A stretch of 64,000 bases of DNA, taken from assembly GCA_027924585.1 (NCBI GenBank), contig BSBM01000608.1, forward strand, positions 9,878,501 to 9,942,500. Reading direction: 5' to 3'. The translations under genes were made by a program, and so were the position numbers. The stretch is from Larix kaempferi (taxonomy: Eukaryota > Streptophyta > Pinopsida > Pinales > Pinaceae). The notes under the pieces were generated by a model. That model worked only from the letters and a program-made list of their open reading frames with translations, was not told where the DNA came from and made no database searches. Below, piece by piece: positions 33,645 to 45,899 of this stretch. The stretch's first letter is position 1, and every line of letters begins with the position of its first letter.

Positions 33645-33935
33645 ACAATAACAAGAAGGAATCTAATAGAAGTTAGTTTGCAACTGGAGAAAGGGTGAAA
33701 TCACAAAAATGGGTGTCTATTTTGTGAGAATTAGGGGGCGGAGAAGCATAGCACTAGTTATTCGGTCAAATTACTAAATTTTTTTGGTCGAATAAATGTA
33801 GTTGTTCGACCGAATAATATAAAAAATTGTGCCGAATACATTTTCACATTAGGCCGTTAAAACTAACGGCGACCTCAAAATAAGTGTGAGGGATTTCCGA
33901 CCAAGGAAAATAGTCGACGATAAATTTTTATTATT

Positions 33936-33955
33936 GGCCGAATAATTATTCGGCC
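33936..33955. repeat. Perfect 20-bp palindrome
   Basis: GGCCGAATAATTATTCGGCC is its own reverse complement. Related half-sites (TTCGGTC, GACCGAATAA, TGCCGAATA) recur from 33760 to 33960, so this is a cluster of one motif rather than a lone site. Confidence 0.85.
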
Positions 33956-34010
33956 GAATATGTCTATTACATATTCGTTGACCACTGTCATTGTCATTTC
34001 ATTTTTTTTT

Positions 34011-34523
34011 CGAACAAAGTGGAGCCACCCTGTCTGGACCCTGTTGTTGCGACGTCTCCTGTTAGTCCTCGTCCGCTCGACCCGTTTGCTGGACACATCT
34101 ACTTGGACCGTCCGCTCGACTCGTCTGTTGGACACGTCCACTCAGCCTGTTTGCTGAACCTGTCTATTAGATCCATCTGGTCGACCACCCTACCACATCA
34201 GTGCCACCCTCCATTGCTGCATGCTGTGACTACCAGGTATGTTAAGAAAAATATTTTAGCTGTTTTACAAATTGAAAATGTAAATATGAACTAATGCCAT
34301 TGTTTTCATTTTCCCGCCGAACAAAGTGGAGCCTCTCTGTCCGGACCCTGTTGCTGCGACCTCGTGTGTTGGTCCCTATTTGCTGGACCCATTTGCTAGA
34401 ATTTCCTGCTAGGACGTTTACTCGACCCGTCTACTGGAGCCATCTGCTAGACCGTTTGCTCAACCACCGTGCCACATCAATGCCACCCCACCATTTATGC
34501 ACGCTATGACTGCCATGTATGTG
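34011..34523. repeat. Tandem duplication, period 307 bp
   Basis: CGAACAAAGTGGAGCC begins at 34011 and 34318, followed by a parallel CTGGACC/CTCGACC-rich stretch and ending in similar CATG(C)TGTGACT..TATGT sequence (34242 and 34523). The copies are clearly diverged. Each ends in a possible donor (AG|GTATGT in the first only). No coding function is evident. Confidence 0.75.
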
Positions 34524-37205
34524 AGATTTCATTTTATTTTTATGTGATACTATGGATCAATCTTTGGTGGTTTCTTTTTATGTTTTTTTCTTATATTGGG
34601 TTTATGCTTGGAAAACTTATGTCTGGAAAGTATCTTCTCAGTAAACAATTTTATAGTGTTCGGTAGCACTTCCTCTCCCTTTACATTGAACTAAGCAAAA
34701 ACTTAATTATTAGATTCAAATCATAAATGGATTGCAAGAGTCCTTTAAAATTCAATGAAAGTTTGTAAATTTGATACAAAATTGCTACCTCTATATTTAT
34801 GAACAGTGAAAAGTTGAGCCATTCAACTGCCAACATAAATGAAATTTGCCTTTAGTGTAGCAGTCCTGTAAATTTCAACTAAAATTTACAAATTTATGAT
34901 AAGTTTAGATTGTATTTTAGCAAATATTTTAGCAATTCGTCTACGTTGGGAGGTTTGGTCAGTGGTTATAGTCTAGTGGAGAATGGTCAGAGTGAGGATC
35001 AATATCAGTCAATACCTTTTCTTGTTGATTTGAATCCATATCCTCTCGCTCATCCAACTCTGCAATCTCCTTCTTCATATCTAATCCAGTTCATGCTTTT
35101 TCAAAAATAATTCGATGCCCACAATACAAATAAATAGGGCAAAGTGAATAAATTTTAATACTTCCTTTGTCCACTATGATTTTCCATAATTATATGGCCA
35201 CAATCTATAAGAAAGCGTAGTTGTATAACCAATACTCTATGTTCAAAGCGTCACCACTAGAATATTTTTTGAACAACTAGTAATGCCTAGATCTACCCAC
35301 AATTCATCGTTTGCCATTCTTTTCCATGATTACTCTACCCTCATAACCCACATTGTCCAATTACGCCCTTCCATTAACCATCGAAAACAAAGGTTTATTT
35401 TTTTGTGATTCGTCTCCGTGATTGAATGGATGCAACAAATTGGTTGCCATGGGATGAGATAATAAACACACACACACACACACATATACACATCCCAACC
35501 TGTAATCATTTAGTCTTCAATCACGATAATAGATGTAGGGTATTTCTTCTTCAATATGAAAGTTTTGATTAAACATTAATGGTGTCAAAGGATTTATTGT
35601 AACAAATAGGTCTTCATGGCATGCTTACTCCAATATCAACAATGTATGCTCTGTTTTAATGACATGAAATTGAATGGAAATCTTGGTATTAATACAAATA
35701 TAGCTCAACATATTATTAGGATACCATCGATTCAACACTAGCCTCGATCCATTACTACCACATCAAATTTACATTGACTGAGTATACTAGTCACATAAGT
35801 AGTGTTTCGTACCAGCTATGGGTTTTATTCATATACCGTTGCATCCCAACTTGGATATATCCTCTATCAATGGAATCTACAAATTATGAATTATACTATA
35901 GAAATACAAGGTCAATCGTTCACAACGAGATTGTAATGAATTCCCTACACATATCACTCTAACAACAATAAACAATTTGCTAAAAAAAAAACCATTCAAC
36001 ATGGATTTAACATTTACAATCAAAATTCAACAGAAATTTAACTTCTAGCATTCAAAGCATCGAATACTGCTTCACCTTAGTATGACTCATATGAGACACT
36101 GTCAACATCAACTTCCTTATCATCTCAATCTCCATGTCTAGCTTGTCCTCTCTCTCCTTGCTACTATCCACTAGTTGTTGCATCCTCTCTTTTCTTATAT
36201 CTTCAGGATTTTTACTCTCTTTTGCAATCATTCTCCTTCTATAAGGTATTTCGAGTTGTTCCTAAGAATCAGGTCTGCAATTCCTCTGCAATGTTTTACA
36301 CCTTCAACCTAGATGCCCTTTCTTAATGACCAAATCATTAACATCTTTGAAAACATTGATATATGATTCTGTTCTAACTATTAGGTTAAGGATCAATTGG
36401 AAACTTTTATAATTAACAATGGTAGCTACCAAAAACTAATTTCTCTCAAATTACTTAAATTCCATTAGTTCATTTTTTGACATAGTCTTTTAGGAAGTTT
36501 CCACATTTTAATCCTTTGATTCGATTTTAGGGATACGTTACCAAAAACATTGTTAGGAAGTTATGACACTTGGTGTTGCACCTACTTCCTCCCCAAATAT
36601 GAAAAATATATGAATTATCCCTTTACAGAACTTCTAGTACACCTAATCCTTTCACCCATATCTCTACACACCTCATTATTGGACCCAATCAATCTTTTTA
36701 ACACTATAGGATTCTCAACTACAACAACCAAATTCCTATTAGCGAATTAAAATAAGCACATATCTTTGGACATCCTTAGGCTACGTGAATTAATATAATA
36801 TTATTATTTTACCTAAGGTCATTAGGGCTAGGTAGTTAGATTCTGGATCCATTCGAAAACTATAATAGAGGCCCTTAACATAGATCTATGGGATTAGTTT
36901 TCTTTATCTAAAATATTTTCTATATTAGATAATTCAACATTTCCCCCCTTATTTCTTTTTACTTATTGGTCTCTTATTTCCTATAAATAATCACTTTACA
37001 AACCTTTATCTACACATCCTCAAACATGTTTGGTTTATATTAAAATTACACTTTACATGTACATATAAATTATGTTTGCAATGTAAAAACAAAATGTGAA
37101 ATTTTGTATGGATGTCAAATGCTTGGAATGTTTATATATCAAAACATGTAAAATTTGAATATGTTATCAGTTGATAGTGTTGTGTAAATGTAGACATTTT
37201 ATCAA

Positions 37206-39650
37206 ATGGAAAGAGAGGGGTCGTTGAGGCAAAATAGTACAAGGTCTACTGGTACAACTGGATCTGCTAAGGGGAGGTCATCACGGTCACCAAGAATTAT
37301 TGTCTCGACTGATAATTGAAGGTTTTCAGCTTCACCTCGAGATTCAAGCTTGTTGTATAGTTCACATTCATCTGATCACCGGTTAGGAAAAAATGAGATA
37401 TATGATTCCTCTGTATCTTTTATGGGAGAACGTCGATCTCGACCTTCTATTGGTATGGATATTTATGTTTTAATACATGTATCAATTGTAATTTTGTGTG
37501 TGTTCAAAAATTTTGTATGTTCACACAAATGTGTTTGTCTTTGAAGCAGAGCGAGGTTCAGAAGAGGATCGTAATTCTGCACACAGGGATGAAGGTCGAG
37601 CAAGGAGGGAATATGTTGAACTAGATGTGGGTTGTACACCCATAACAAATTATCCATCTGATATACGTGAGGATCTTCCATGGGAAAGTGGTGTTCAACA
37701 AATAACCCTTGAAAGCTGTATATCTTACTATGACAAGTTGCAACATGATATATCTAGTTTGGATCTCCCTCCAGATAGCAAACAAAGGCTAGAGATTGTT
37801 TTGCGATCATTGCAAAAATTCATTGAGGTATATGAGGTTATTGGACCAACAATGAATGGTTTTAATGACTTGATGCGAAGCAGAAGTGCATGAGTGATGG
37901 GTCTGGACAAGTGGGCTATTGTGAAGGAGGGAGTGACAAAAGAGTAGGCCAATTCAATGTTTAACTTCAAAGAAGGCCTAAAGCGAAAAATATTGAAAGT
38001 GCAATATTTCAAGCACCCTGTACTTGCACATCTATTATATGATCAGTTCCTTGTAGACTATGGTAGGTTTCCATGGAATGACTTCCTAATTAATTTTCCA
38101 TATTTTGTTATGCAGATTGTTTCTTAAATATGAAGCCAGACTATACCGATATTCATTCTAACTTTTATGGAGTTGGAAGGGGATGAATATATGATAAAAA
38201 AGGTGCTCTTCGAGATCCCACAACTCTTAGACATCCATCCCATATATCTCACCCAGGCAGGCTTGTGAATTTATGATCGAATATGGAGCCCACATCCCAA
38301 CTTGGGAGAGCTGCAATGGATTATGTTACTGAAGGTTTAACGTCGACATTTGTAGGATTTGATGTGGGATTGGTTTGAGAGAGGGCTTGAGCCACTATTA
38401 GTCAAAGGTTTGTTTACAAAACCAATGATGAGGTAGATGAAATGAGCATTTAATATCTTATGGATTATTCTAAGGTCTGTCGCAATACAATTTCAGATGT
38501 CCTATCCCATGACACATCGAGTATAGGAGAGGTATGTTGTTTATATACATATAATCTATAATTGTTTTATTCATTTTGAATTTAAATTTCCATTACATTA
38601 TATCCATGACTTTAAGTATTTTTTGATATATAATAATAAATACATTACGTAAATGTTTATTGATTGCAATTTTCTATATTGTTGAATGAACATGATTTTC
38701 AACTCTCCACTAGTGAAAATGTAGAAGAGCATCTTAGATAGGTATATTTATTAAATAGATATGTATCCTATTGTTAATGTGAACATGTTTTGAAATTGAA
38801 AATGGTTTTGTCCACAGGTTCATTTAGGTACTTCCAACTTTTTTGATGATATTCCATCTCATGTAAGCATGTTTTCAATCTTTTTATTATTTTGGTTTCA
38901 AGTGAACTGCTTAATTTTAGTTTATTTTACTCACATAATGTTTTATTTAATAACAAAATTTAAATTTCAGAAAACATGAGGAAGTATGGACATTGGTGGT
39001 GAGGTAATTGTTTATAAATTATTATTTTTTCAATTTTAATTTCATAAGTTTATTTAAGTTTTTGAATTTAATAGTTTAAAATTGTTTAATTAACATGAGA
39101 TCTTCATAGTTGCTTTTATACATGTTAAAGGTTGGTACTTGTCCAGTCAAGGGGAAGACTAGAGCAGAGGATATTGGTCCTTTGATGGACATGGACATTG
39201 GTACTGAGGTAATTTTGTTTATACATTTTTATTCTTTTCAATTTTATTTTCATGAGTTTAATATTTTATCTTTTGAATTTAGTTTAAAAGTGTTTAATTA
39301 ATTTATGAGATGAACATAACTTGTTTTTATACATGTTGTAGGTTGGGACATGTTGAGACAAAGGGGAGACCACATCGGAGGATATTGGTCCTTTGATGGA
39401 CATGGACATTGGTACTCAGGTAATTTTGTTTATAAATTTTTATTCTTTTAAATTTTATTTTCATAAGTTTAATATTTTAGTTTTTGAATTTAGTTTAAAA
39501 TTGTTTAATTAATTTATGAGATGAACATAACTTGTTTTTATACATGTTGCAGGTTGGGACCTGTCGAGACAAAGGGAAGACCACAACAGAAGATATTGGT
39601 GGACTTTGTTTCAGAGAAAGTTTTTATTGGCTTTTTTTGTTGTTATGTTT
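37206..39650 (+). pseudogene. Multi-exon decayed gene, unknown family
   Basis: Exon 1 runs from ATG 37206 to 37452 (donor ATTG|GTATGG), a Ser/Arg-rich segment. Intron to 37549 (acceptor TTGAAGCAG). Exon 2, 37550-38062, joins in phase and encodes about 110 residues including YPSDIREDLPWESG and LPPDSKQRLEIVLRSLQKF. The donor at 38063 and the acceptor near 38115 (TTTGTTATGCAG) lead to a third exon with FLNMKPDYTDIHSNFYGVGRG and LRHPSHISHPGRL. Smaller exons follow (a 45-base exon ending at the donor CAT|GTAAGC near 38862), then the 78-base repeated exons and a terminal exon. In-frame TGA codons in exons 1 and 2 lie where CGA is likely, and exon 3 has several stops. Consistent splice phases show a real former gene. 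I do not recognise the family; a host gene or a transposon accessory gene are both possible. Confidence 0.6.
38971..39640 (+). repeat. Tandem array of a 211-bp exon-intron unit
   Basis: Exons at 39131-39208 and 39342-39419 are exactly 78 bases (26 codons, phase 0) and a third starts at 39553; the period is 211 in both steps. Each begins GTTGG(T/G)AC after an acceptor such as CATGTTGTAG or CATGTTGCAG and ends GACATTGGTACT(G/C)AG before donor GTAATTTTGTTTATA. An older partial unit ends at about 39002. Copies encode variants of VGTC..KG.T..EDIGPLMDM; the second has a TGA. Confidence 0.8.
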
Positions 39651-40405
39651 TCCCATACTACCATTTTGATTTGGCCATTTGAACTTTAGACTATATTGCA
39701 TGTATCTGCATGTTGATATAGATATTGTAGTTGTTTTGGACATTCAAGAACTTTATTTTTGGATTATATATGTACATTGAACTTAAATATTGTATATCTG
39801 TTTTGGATGATCTAACTTTTTTTGGGGGTTAATTACATAGCATACTTTTGTGTGGTAAATGCTTAGAATATGATTTTGCATGATGTTTATGAATGTATGT
39901 ATTATTAAATGTATGTACAAGTTACGATTTTATTTCATAAGGATAGTCAATCTTATATCTAGTTTAATAACATAGTTCAATTTTGTCAAGATTGAGTCTC
40001 ACTAAATGATCCACAACTTCTATTAAATGGTTCTTGAGTGTTACATAGACAATTTCATCTAGTCTAGTTAGTTTTTGTCACATAATGGTTTTAGGATATT
40101 GGTTTAAATATCTAGAGTATCTAATGTTCAAAGCAATCCATGTATTTAGTACACATGTTTTAATGTTTAAAATACACATGTTACATATACATGTTTTGTA
40201 AAATATGATCTCATCATAACTATGCTGAAATGGAAAAGATCAAGTTTGTAAATTCATAATGAAGTTGGTTTGGAAGTGTGTTGTAGATTGTATGTAATAA
40301 ACTTGAATCTTATATAACTAATTCAAACTTTCAATTTTTAACTAATGCACAGTGCATGTTTAATGTTCAAGTAACACTTTAGTAGTTGGTGAACTATAGA
40401 TGTGG

Positions 40406-40641
40406 TTGAAATCATGACAAATGGGGATATAATAATTTTTTGTTTTTAATCATAAGCAAGGATTTCAAGATTGTGAAGCTTATGCTAAATTAGAGCAATG
40501 ATTTTAGAAAACAATTTGATGAATTTTGATCGTTTGTTGTAAATAACGATTGCTCTAATTTAGCATAAGATTCACAATCATGGAATCCTTGTTTGTGATT
40601 AAAAATCAAATGATCGTTATCTCCATTTGCCATGAGTTCAA
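40406..40641. repeat. Foldback hairpin, unit 1
   Basis: Arms of about 95-100 bases pair imperfectly: GCTTATGCTAAATTAGAGCA on one side and TGCTCTAATTTAGCATAAG on the other, extending outward to TTGAAATCATGACAAATGG / CCATTTGCCATGAGTTCAA. The loop is about 45 bases. Resembles a MITE-like foldback or a hairpin-RNA precursor. Confidence 0.8.
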
Positions 40642-41032
40642 TTATGAGTATAAATAATTTTTTTCAATTCCATCTGATCATATAAGCAACTATTAATTGT
40701 ACACTTGAATAATAAAAAAAATATTTAAAACATTGCATAATAAAATAATTAAATGCTAACAATTTTTTTTAACAATGAGTTTAAGCAAGGACACGACTTT
40801 GTCACATTTTTGCAATCAAGTTTTTTCAAATACTAATTGACACAATATCAAGTATATGAGAAGCTATGACTATTATATGGCATATATTCAAGTAAATCTA
40901 ATTAAATATTTGTATATATACACAATTGAAAATTAACATTATACAAATTTCAAATAAACATACATTGTCTTCATATAGAAGTTAGATGTTGACAACAAAT
41001 TTTAACAAATTAAAAAATTGGACATCATGTAA

Positions 41033-41650
41033 AAACACTATTTAACTTAGCTAGGAGTATACCATCTCAACATTTAACAAGGAGCAAGCAAGGACAACAA
41101 TTTATGTTAAACATTTTTGCAATCAATGTTAATTGACACATTGTAAAGTATACGAGAAGGTAGGACTATTATACGATATATTCAAGTAAATCTAAGATAA
41201 TTAAATAAATTTACACAATTGACAGTCAACAATATACAAATTTCAAATAAAAACACTATTTAACTTAGCTAGGAGTATACCATCTCAACATTTAACAAGG
41301 AGCAAGCAAGGACAACACTTTATGTTAAACATTTTTGCAATCAATGTTAATTGACAAATTGTAAAGTATATGAGAAGGTAGGACTATTATATGATATATT
41401 CAAGTAAATCTAAGATAATTAAATAAATTTACACAATTGACAATCAACAATATACAAATTTCAAATAAACCAACATTTTCTTCAAGTACACAAGTTAAAT
41501 GTTGATAAAATATTTTAACAAATTAAAAAAAATCCATCATAAAAGCACCATTTAACTTAGCTAGAAGATCATACCATATCTACAATTAACTTGAGGAGTA
41601 AGAAAGGACAACGTTATGTCATATTTTTTCATGAGTTCTTTCAACTATTT
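41033..41650. repeat. Nested sub-repeats inside unit 1
   Basis: The phrase TTTAACTTAGCTAGGAGTAT followed by ACAAGGAGCAAGCAAGGACA recurs at 41041 and 41259 (period 218), with a diverged third copy at 41551 and a weak fourth before 40800. The same ladder occurs in every unit (for example 46300-46900, 51570-52150, 56840-57430). Confidence 0.8.
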
Positions 41651-42501
41651 TTAACACAATCAATGCATGCATGTGCAAAACAAACTTTACAAACCATTTT
41701 GATGTATTCATTTTTTACTTGCTAGAAAAATCATTCCAAGAAAAGTGCGCATAACAAATTAGAGACTAATGGAGTAGGAGAAAAAATTAAAGAATGTATA
41801 TATTTGAACCCTTATTTTATTATTTTTTTTTTGAGTCTACAAGCCAACATTAAATAAGAATTCACTTGATGAAATAGTGAGTGGAAGGGGGGTGTCATGC
41901 CCCAACTAACCCCAAAATGTTTTTTTTTATCCCTCAACGCCCCCCTTGCAAATCTTGTTGGCTCAATTTTTGAAAGATGATGTTGTAGGCAAGAACTCTT
42001 TGCTCTAGGTTTGGTCTTGTAATGCTGCAACAAATTTGTGGCGTAACAATCAGCTCCAACTACACAGGACATGCACTCTTCTCGAGAGTATGAAAACCTT
42101 TTACAATCTTTTGGGTACCTATAGACCTATACACACATCTAACAACAAAGACATCAAATGCATCCCGGAGGAAGACACTTTTTTCCTACCTTGTTCAAGG
42201 AAGATTAAACAATGTTTGGTTGAGCATTCAATACAAATCTAACAATGATATAATAAAATATATCCAATATGTACATGTGTAATGCAGAATATGGATAGAG
42301 TTTGAAAGATTGCTTAAAAACATTGCAATGGAAGGCCGTCCTCAAATATTCGTTCATGGTCATATTTGGACATTCTCCATTTTTTAGTTTTTTTTTTCGA
42401 TGGAAATTGTATTACTTTTATTCAAGATGCACATACTAAATGAATACATTGACAACATATGACATCAGGTTCATAATCTTGAAAGTAAATATAATTTTCA
42501 G

Positions 42502-45148
42502 TCATGTGGGTTTGTTGAAAAAATAACCTTTTAATATGATGGATCCTCTCTCATATGTAAATACTTTGTCATCATAGTCCTCCAATAAATTCATCTTTCT
42601 TTTAGTGCATCGTATCAAATAATATTTCACCTTTTCTTTGTTGTCTAAGGGTGCAATCACAACAAAAAAATCTCCTATACATTCAATTTGAGGTTAGGGT
42701 TTTTAAATGAATTAAATAGACTTGACACATAATTTTTATTCTAGATACAATGAGGAAAGGAGGGTACTATTTATATTTGTACATCTACAGTCGATGTAAT
42801 CAATCATCAGAATGGACAAATGCAAACTGAAAACGAAATATAAAATTCATCCTTATGGCGGTGGATCAAATCTCACTCTTTATCGGATAAGTCATCCGAG
42901 CCATATGAAGGAATCTTCTAGTACATAAAGGGATCCAACAAATTATTTGTACTCTATATATAAATACTTTATATGAAATGAACAATCATTGTTTTTAGTT
43001 TATTACATTTCCTTCTCTGACAAGATCCGAAATTCTATCACCATCATATGATATTGCTATTTCATCTGATTCTAATTCTTCCAAGCTTGCAAGTGACATT
43101 TTCCCCTTTAGATTAATCTCTATGTTTCCAATGCTTTACATAGTTGTTCACTATGTTTTCGCAAACTTATGTAGATTCAATGTTTTCAATACAAATATGA
43201 CAAAAGCATGATTGCTTTCTACTATCAAATGCAAATACGTTTTGGAAGGGTTTTGTTTGAATAGAGTGTAAATATCTAGTCCCGTATATGGTGCCATCCT
43301 CGTATGGGATTGATCTATCTATATATTGCATTCCAAAAAGCCAAAAGAACCCACAGGATATGAAAAATCACAAAGGAAAATTTTTAATATTAGTGTATAT
43401 ACTGTAATGTTAGACCTGCAAATAACATTTTTTTAAATTGACAATTAATAGAAATAAAAAAATTATGTACATACCTGCGCACTTATTTTGAATGTTGATT
43501 ATAGTCATGGCTTAGATGTTATTGACACCATTGGAAAAATTCTGCATATGAATGAAATCACGTGGAAGAATGGTTCATTTTGCATCTTCGAAGTGCTCTT
43601 CTTACACATGCTCCTGCACCATCAGGTTCACCTTTTCCATGTCATGTTTCAAATAAATTCCAACGATGCCTAATGTTCGATGCTTTATGAAGTCGACATA
43701 ACAAAAAAAATGACTTTGAAGATTTAAATTGTCCCGCACATCCATCTGACGATATCCAATGTTCATTGAATTTAACTTTACGTCTTTTTAATAATTCATA
43801 AAAAATATTTTCAATACAATGTTGTACAAAATGTTTATCGTGTGTACGATCATCATTGATATAAAAATGATATTCTTTAATCACATCTCGATTGTCACAT
43901 GTGCTTTCAATGCCATCAACATTGTTCTGAGAAGGTATATATAGAACATGGACAACTATTGAAACTTGGTCAAAATGATACTATTCACTTTGTATCTCCT
44001 TTTGTGCAGCAAAATGTGTAGTTTTCTGCAAAATCAATCACAGACAAAATTGTTACACGTGGAAAAAATTCACGAGTTTGTTTGAATTGAAGGTATTTCC
44101 ATTGTGCTCTATGCGAATGCTTGTTGTATTTATAAATTTCATTTTCAAATTTTTTCATAAAATTTGTCACACATATTTTATCTTCTCGCAAATCAATTTG
44201 TCTAGAAAGCGCATCACTAGAGCTTGTAGCATAACTAATGTATTCATATGTTCTCCAATTAATGGTTACATTTGACAGTGATTGATCATTATTAATAGGT
44301 TATTTATTGTGGAATAAAGCTATATTTCCACAATGATAACATTGTTTTCCATTGACACATTTCTTATTGTAAAATAGTTCATCGTGATCTCTCTTAGATA
44401 GAATTTGAGATATGAATTCATGTATTGTGGGAGGAGGTGGTGAATTTGGCCAAAATGTTTTACCAAATTCAATAAAAGTGTCATAATATAATTCAAATTC
44501 CACATGATAACGACAAGAACATGTGTCACGAATCATAATAGGTCTAACATACCATGGTTTATGTTGCACAAATGTAGTGATTGACATACTAATTCCACGA
44601 TGATCCTCTTTAAATTTATTGAACAATTGTACTTGTGTCATTTCCATTATATGTTTTGCATGGATTTTGCATTCATTTCGTGATACTCTTCGTTGTATCA
44701 CATCCCTTGAATTTGGTGAAACTCAAGCATGTTCCAACCAATATTTATGCACAATATATTTAACACCTTTCCTCATTCTATCTCTGTAAGGATGTCTACA
44801 AATAATTTCCCAACAAGCAAGTTCATCATTTTCATATATTTGCAATCTGAATTTGTTATGTTTGTATAATGTCTTTCTTGAGGTTCCTATTGTTTTTTCC
44901 AGCTATGTTGTCAAATGTTTTTGTTTAGTACTAGCTGAAATAATTGCCGTTTGAATTGCTCTACATGCAGCTTTGTTATGTTTCTTCTTGGATTTTTCAA
45001 TTTTTTTTATTGCATCACTTATATTTTTATCACATTATGTTTCAATTTCGACTCTTTTGTCACCTTGTGAATACCCGATAATAATGTAGCACCTCTTAAC
45101 TTCTTGGACACTAATAAACATCTCAAAATTTGTGCTTGTACTGCTATT
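42502..45148 (-). pseudogene. DDE-transposase-like gene remnant, unit 1
   Basis: Readable minus-strand protein segments in order: VQAQILRCLLVSKKLRGATL at the unit edge; a basic KSKKKH stretch; YRDRMRKGVKYIVHKYWLEHA; a long segment with KPWYVRPIMIRDTC; SVIDFAENYTF (first Asp); WISSDGCAGQFKS (second Asp); HGKGEPDG (acidic third position) with VRRALRRCK; then exons with LASLEELESDEIAISYDGDR and DNKEKVKYYLIRCTKRK, ending at TGA 42504-42502. Lesions: TGA after EHA, a one-base frameshift after DFAENYTF, and a unit-specific TGA before HGKGE. DDE-like, RNase-H-fold proteins with an SDGCAGQFK and HGKG..DG signature are widespread uncharacterised transposon-type proteins. The 5' end is cut by the unit boundary. 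Confidence 0.6.
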
Positions 45149-45663
45149 GAATGTATGTATTATTAAATGTATGTACAAGTTACGATTTTATTTCATAAGG
45201 ATAGTCAATCTTATATCTAGTTTAATAACATAGTTCAATTTTGTCAAGATTTAGTCTCATTAAATGATCCACAACTTCTATTAAATGGTTCTTGAGTGTT
45301 ACATAGACAATTTCATCTAGTCTAGTTAGTTTTTGTCACATAATGGTTTGAGGATATTGGTTTAAATATCTAGAGTATCTAATGTTCAAAGCAATCCATG
45401 TATTTAGTACACATGTTTTAATGTTTAAAATACACATGTTACATATACATGTTTTGTAAAATATGATCTCATCATAACTATGCTGAAATGGAAAAGATCA
45501 AGTTTGTAAATTCATAATGAAGTTTGTTTGGAAGTGTGTTGTAGATTTTATGTAATAAACTTGAATCTTATATAACTGGTTCAAACTTTCAATTTTTAAC
45601 TAATGCACAGTGCATGTTTAATGTTCAAGTAACACTTTAGTAGTTGGTGAACTATAGATGTGG

Positions 45664-45899
45664 CTGAAATCATGACAAATGGGGATAGAATAATATTTTG
45701 TTTTTAATCATAAGCAAGGATTTCAAGATTGTGAAGCTTATGCTAAATTAGAGCAATGATTTTAGAAAACAATTTGATGAATTTTGATCGTTTGTTGTAA
45801 ATAACGATTGCTCTAATTTAGCATAAGATTCACAATCATGGAATCCTTGTTTGTGATTAAAAATCAAATGATCGTTATCTCCATTTGCCATGAGTTCAA
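45664..45899. repeat. Foldback hairpin, unit 2
   Basis: Same imperfect inverted repeat as at 40406-40641, one unit (5258 bp) downstream, with a few substitutions and the stem intact. Confidence 0.8.

Larger units (their letters stand above)
18409..33649 (+). mobile_element. Element C: complete 15.2-kb Tat-like LTR retrotransposon
   Basis: Two 695-bp LTRs (18414-19108 and 32950-33644) are flanked by identical 5-bp target copies acaat (18409-18413 and 33645-33649). Between them: primer-binding site, leader with a 33-bp repeat array, gag-pro-pol, a separate archaeal-type RNase H, a minisatellite, an antisense spliced plant-mobile-domain gene, further repeat arrays and a polypurine tract. The LTRs differ at about eight positions with no indels (about 1.2 percent), so the insertion is recent relative to elements A and B. 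Pol has a single stop codon and no frameshift. Integrase lacks its catalytic Glu, so this copy is not autonomous as read. Confidence 0.93.
33650..37205. other. Intergenic DNA right of element C
   Basis: The first kilobase contains a palindrome cluster and a duplicated segment (listed separately). From 34660 the sequence is AT-rich with a (CA)n tract near 35468-35484 and no coding region I can support; open frames are short and of random composition. Confidence 0.5.

Noticed and set aside
42036-42242. 68-codon + frame repeated in the array units (also 47294-47500, 57838-58044)
   Set aside because: Repeats only because the unit repeats; disrupted in unit 3, no recognisable domain, and an opposing frame is equally open.
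44078-44275. 65-codon + frame found identically in three units (also 49350, 54623)
   Set aside because: Antisense shadow of the best-conserved transposase-like exon.
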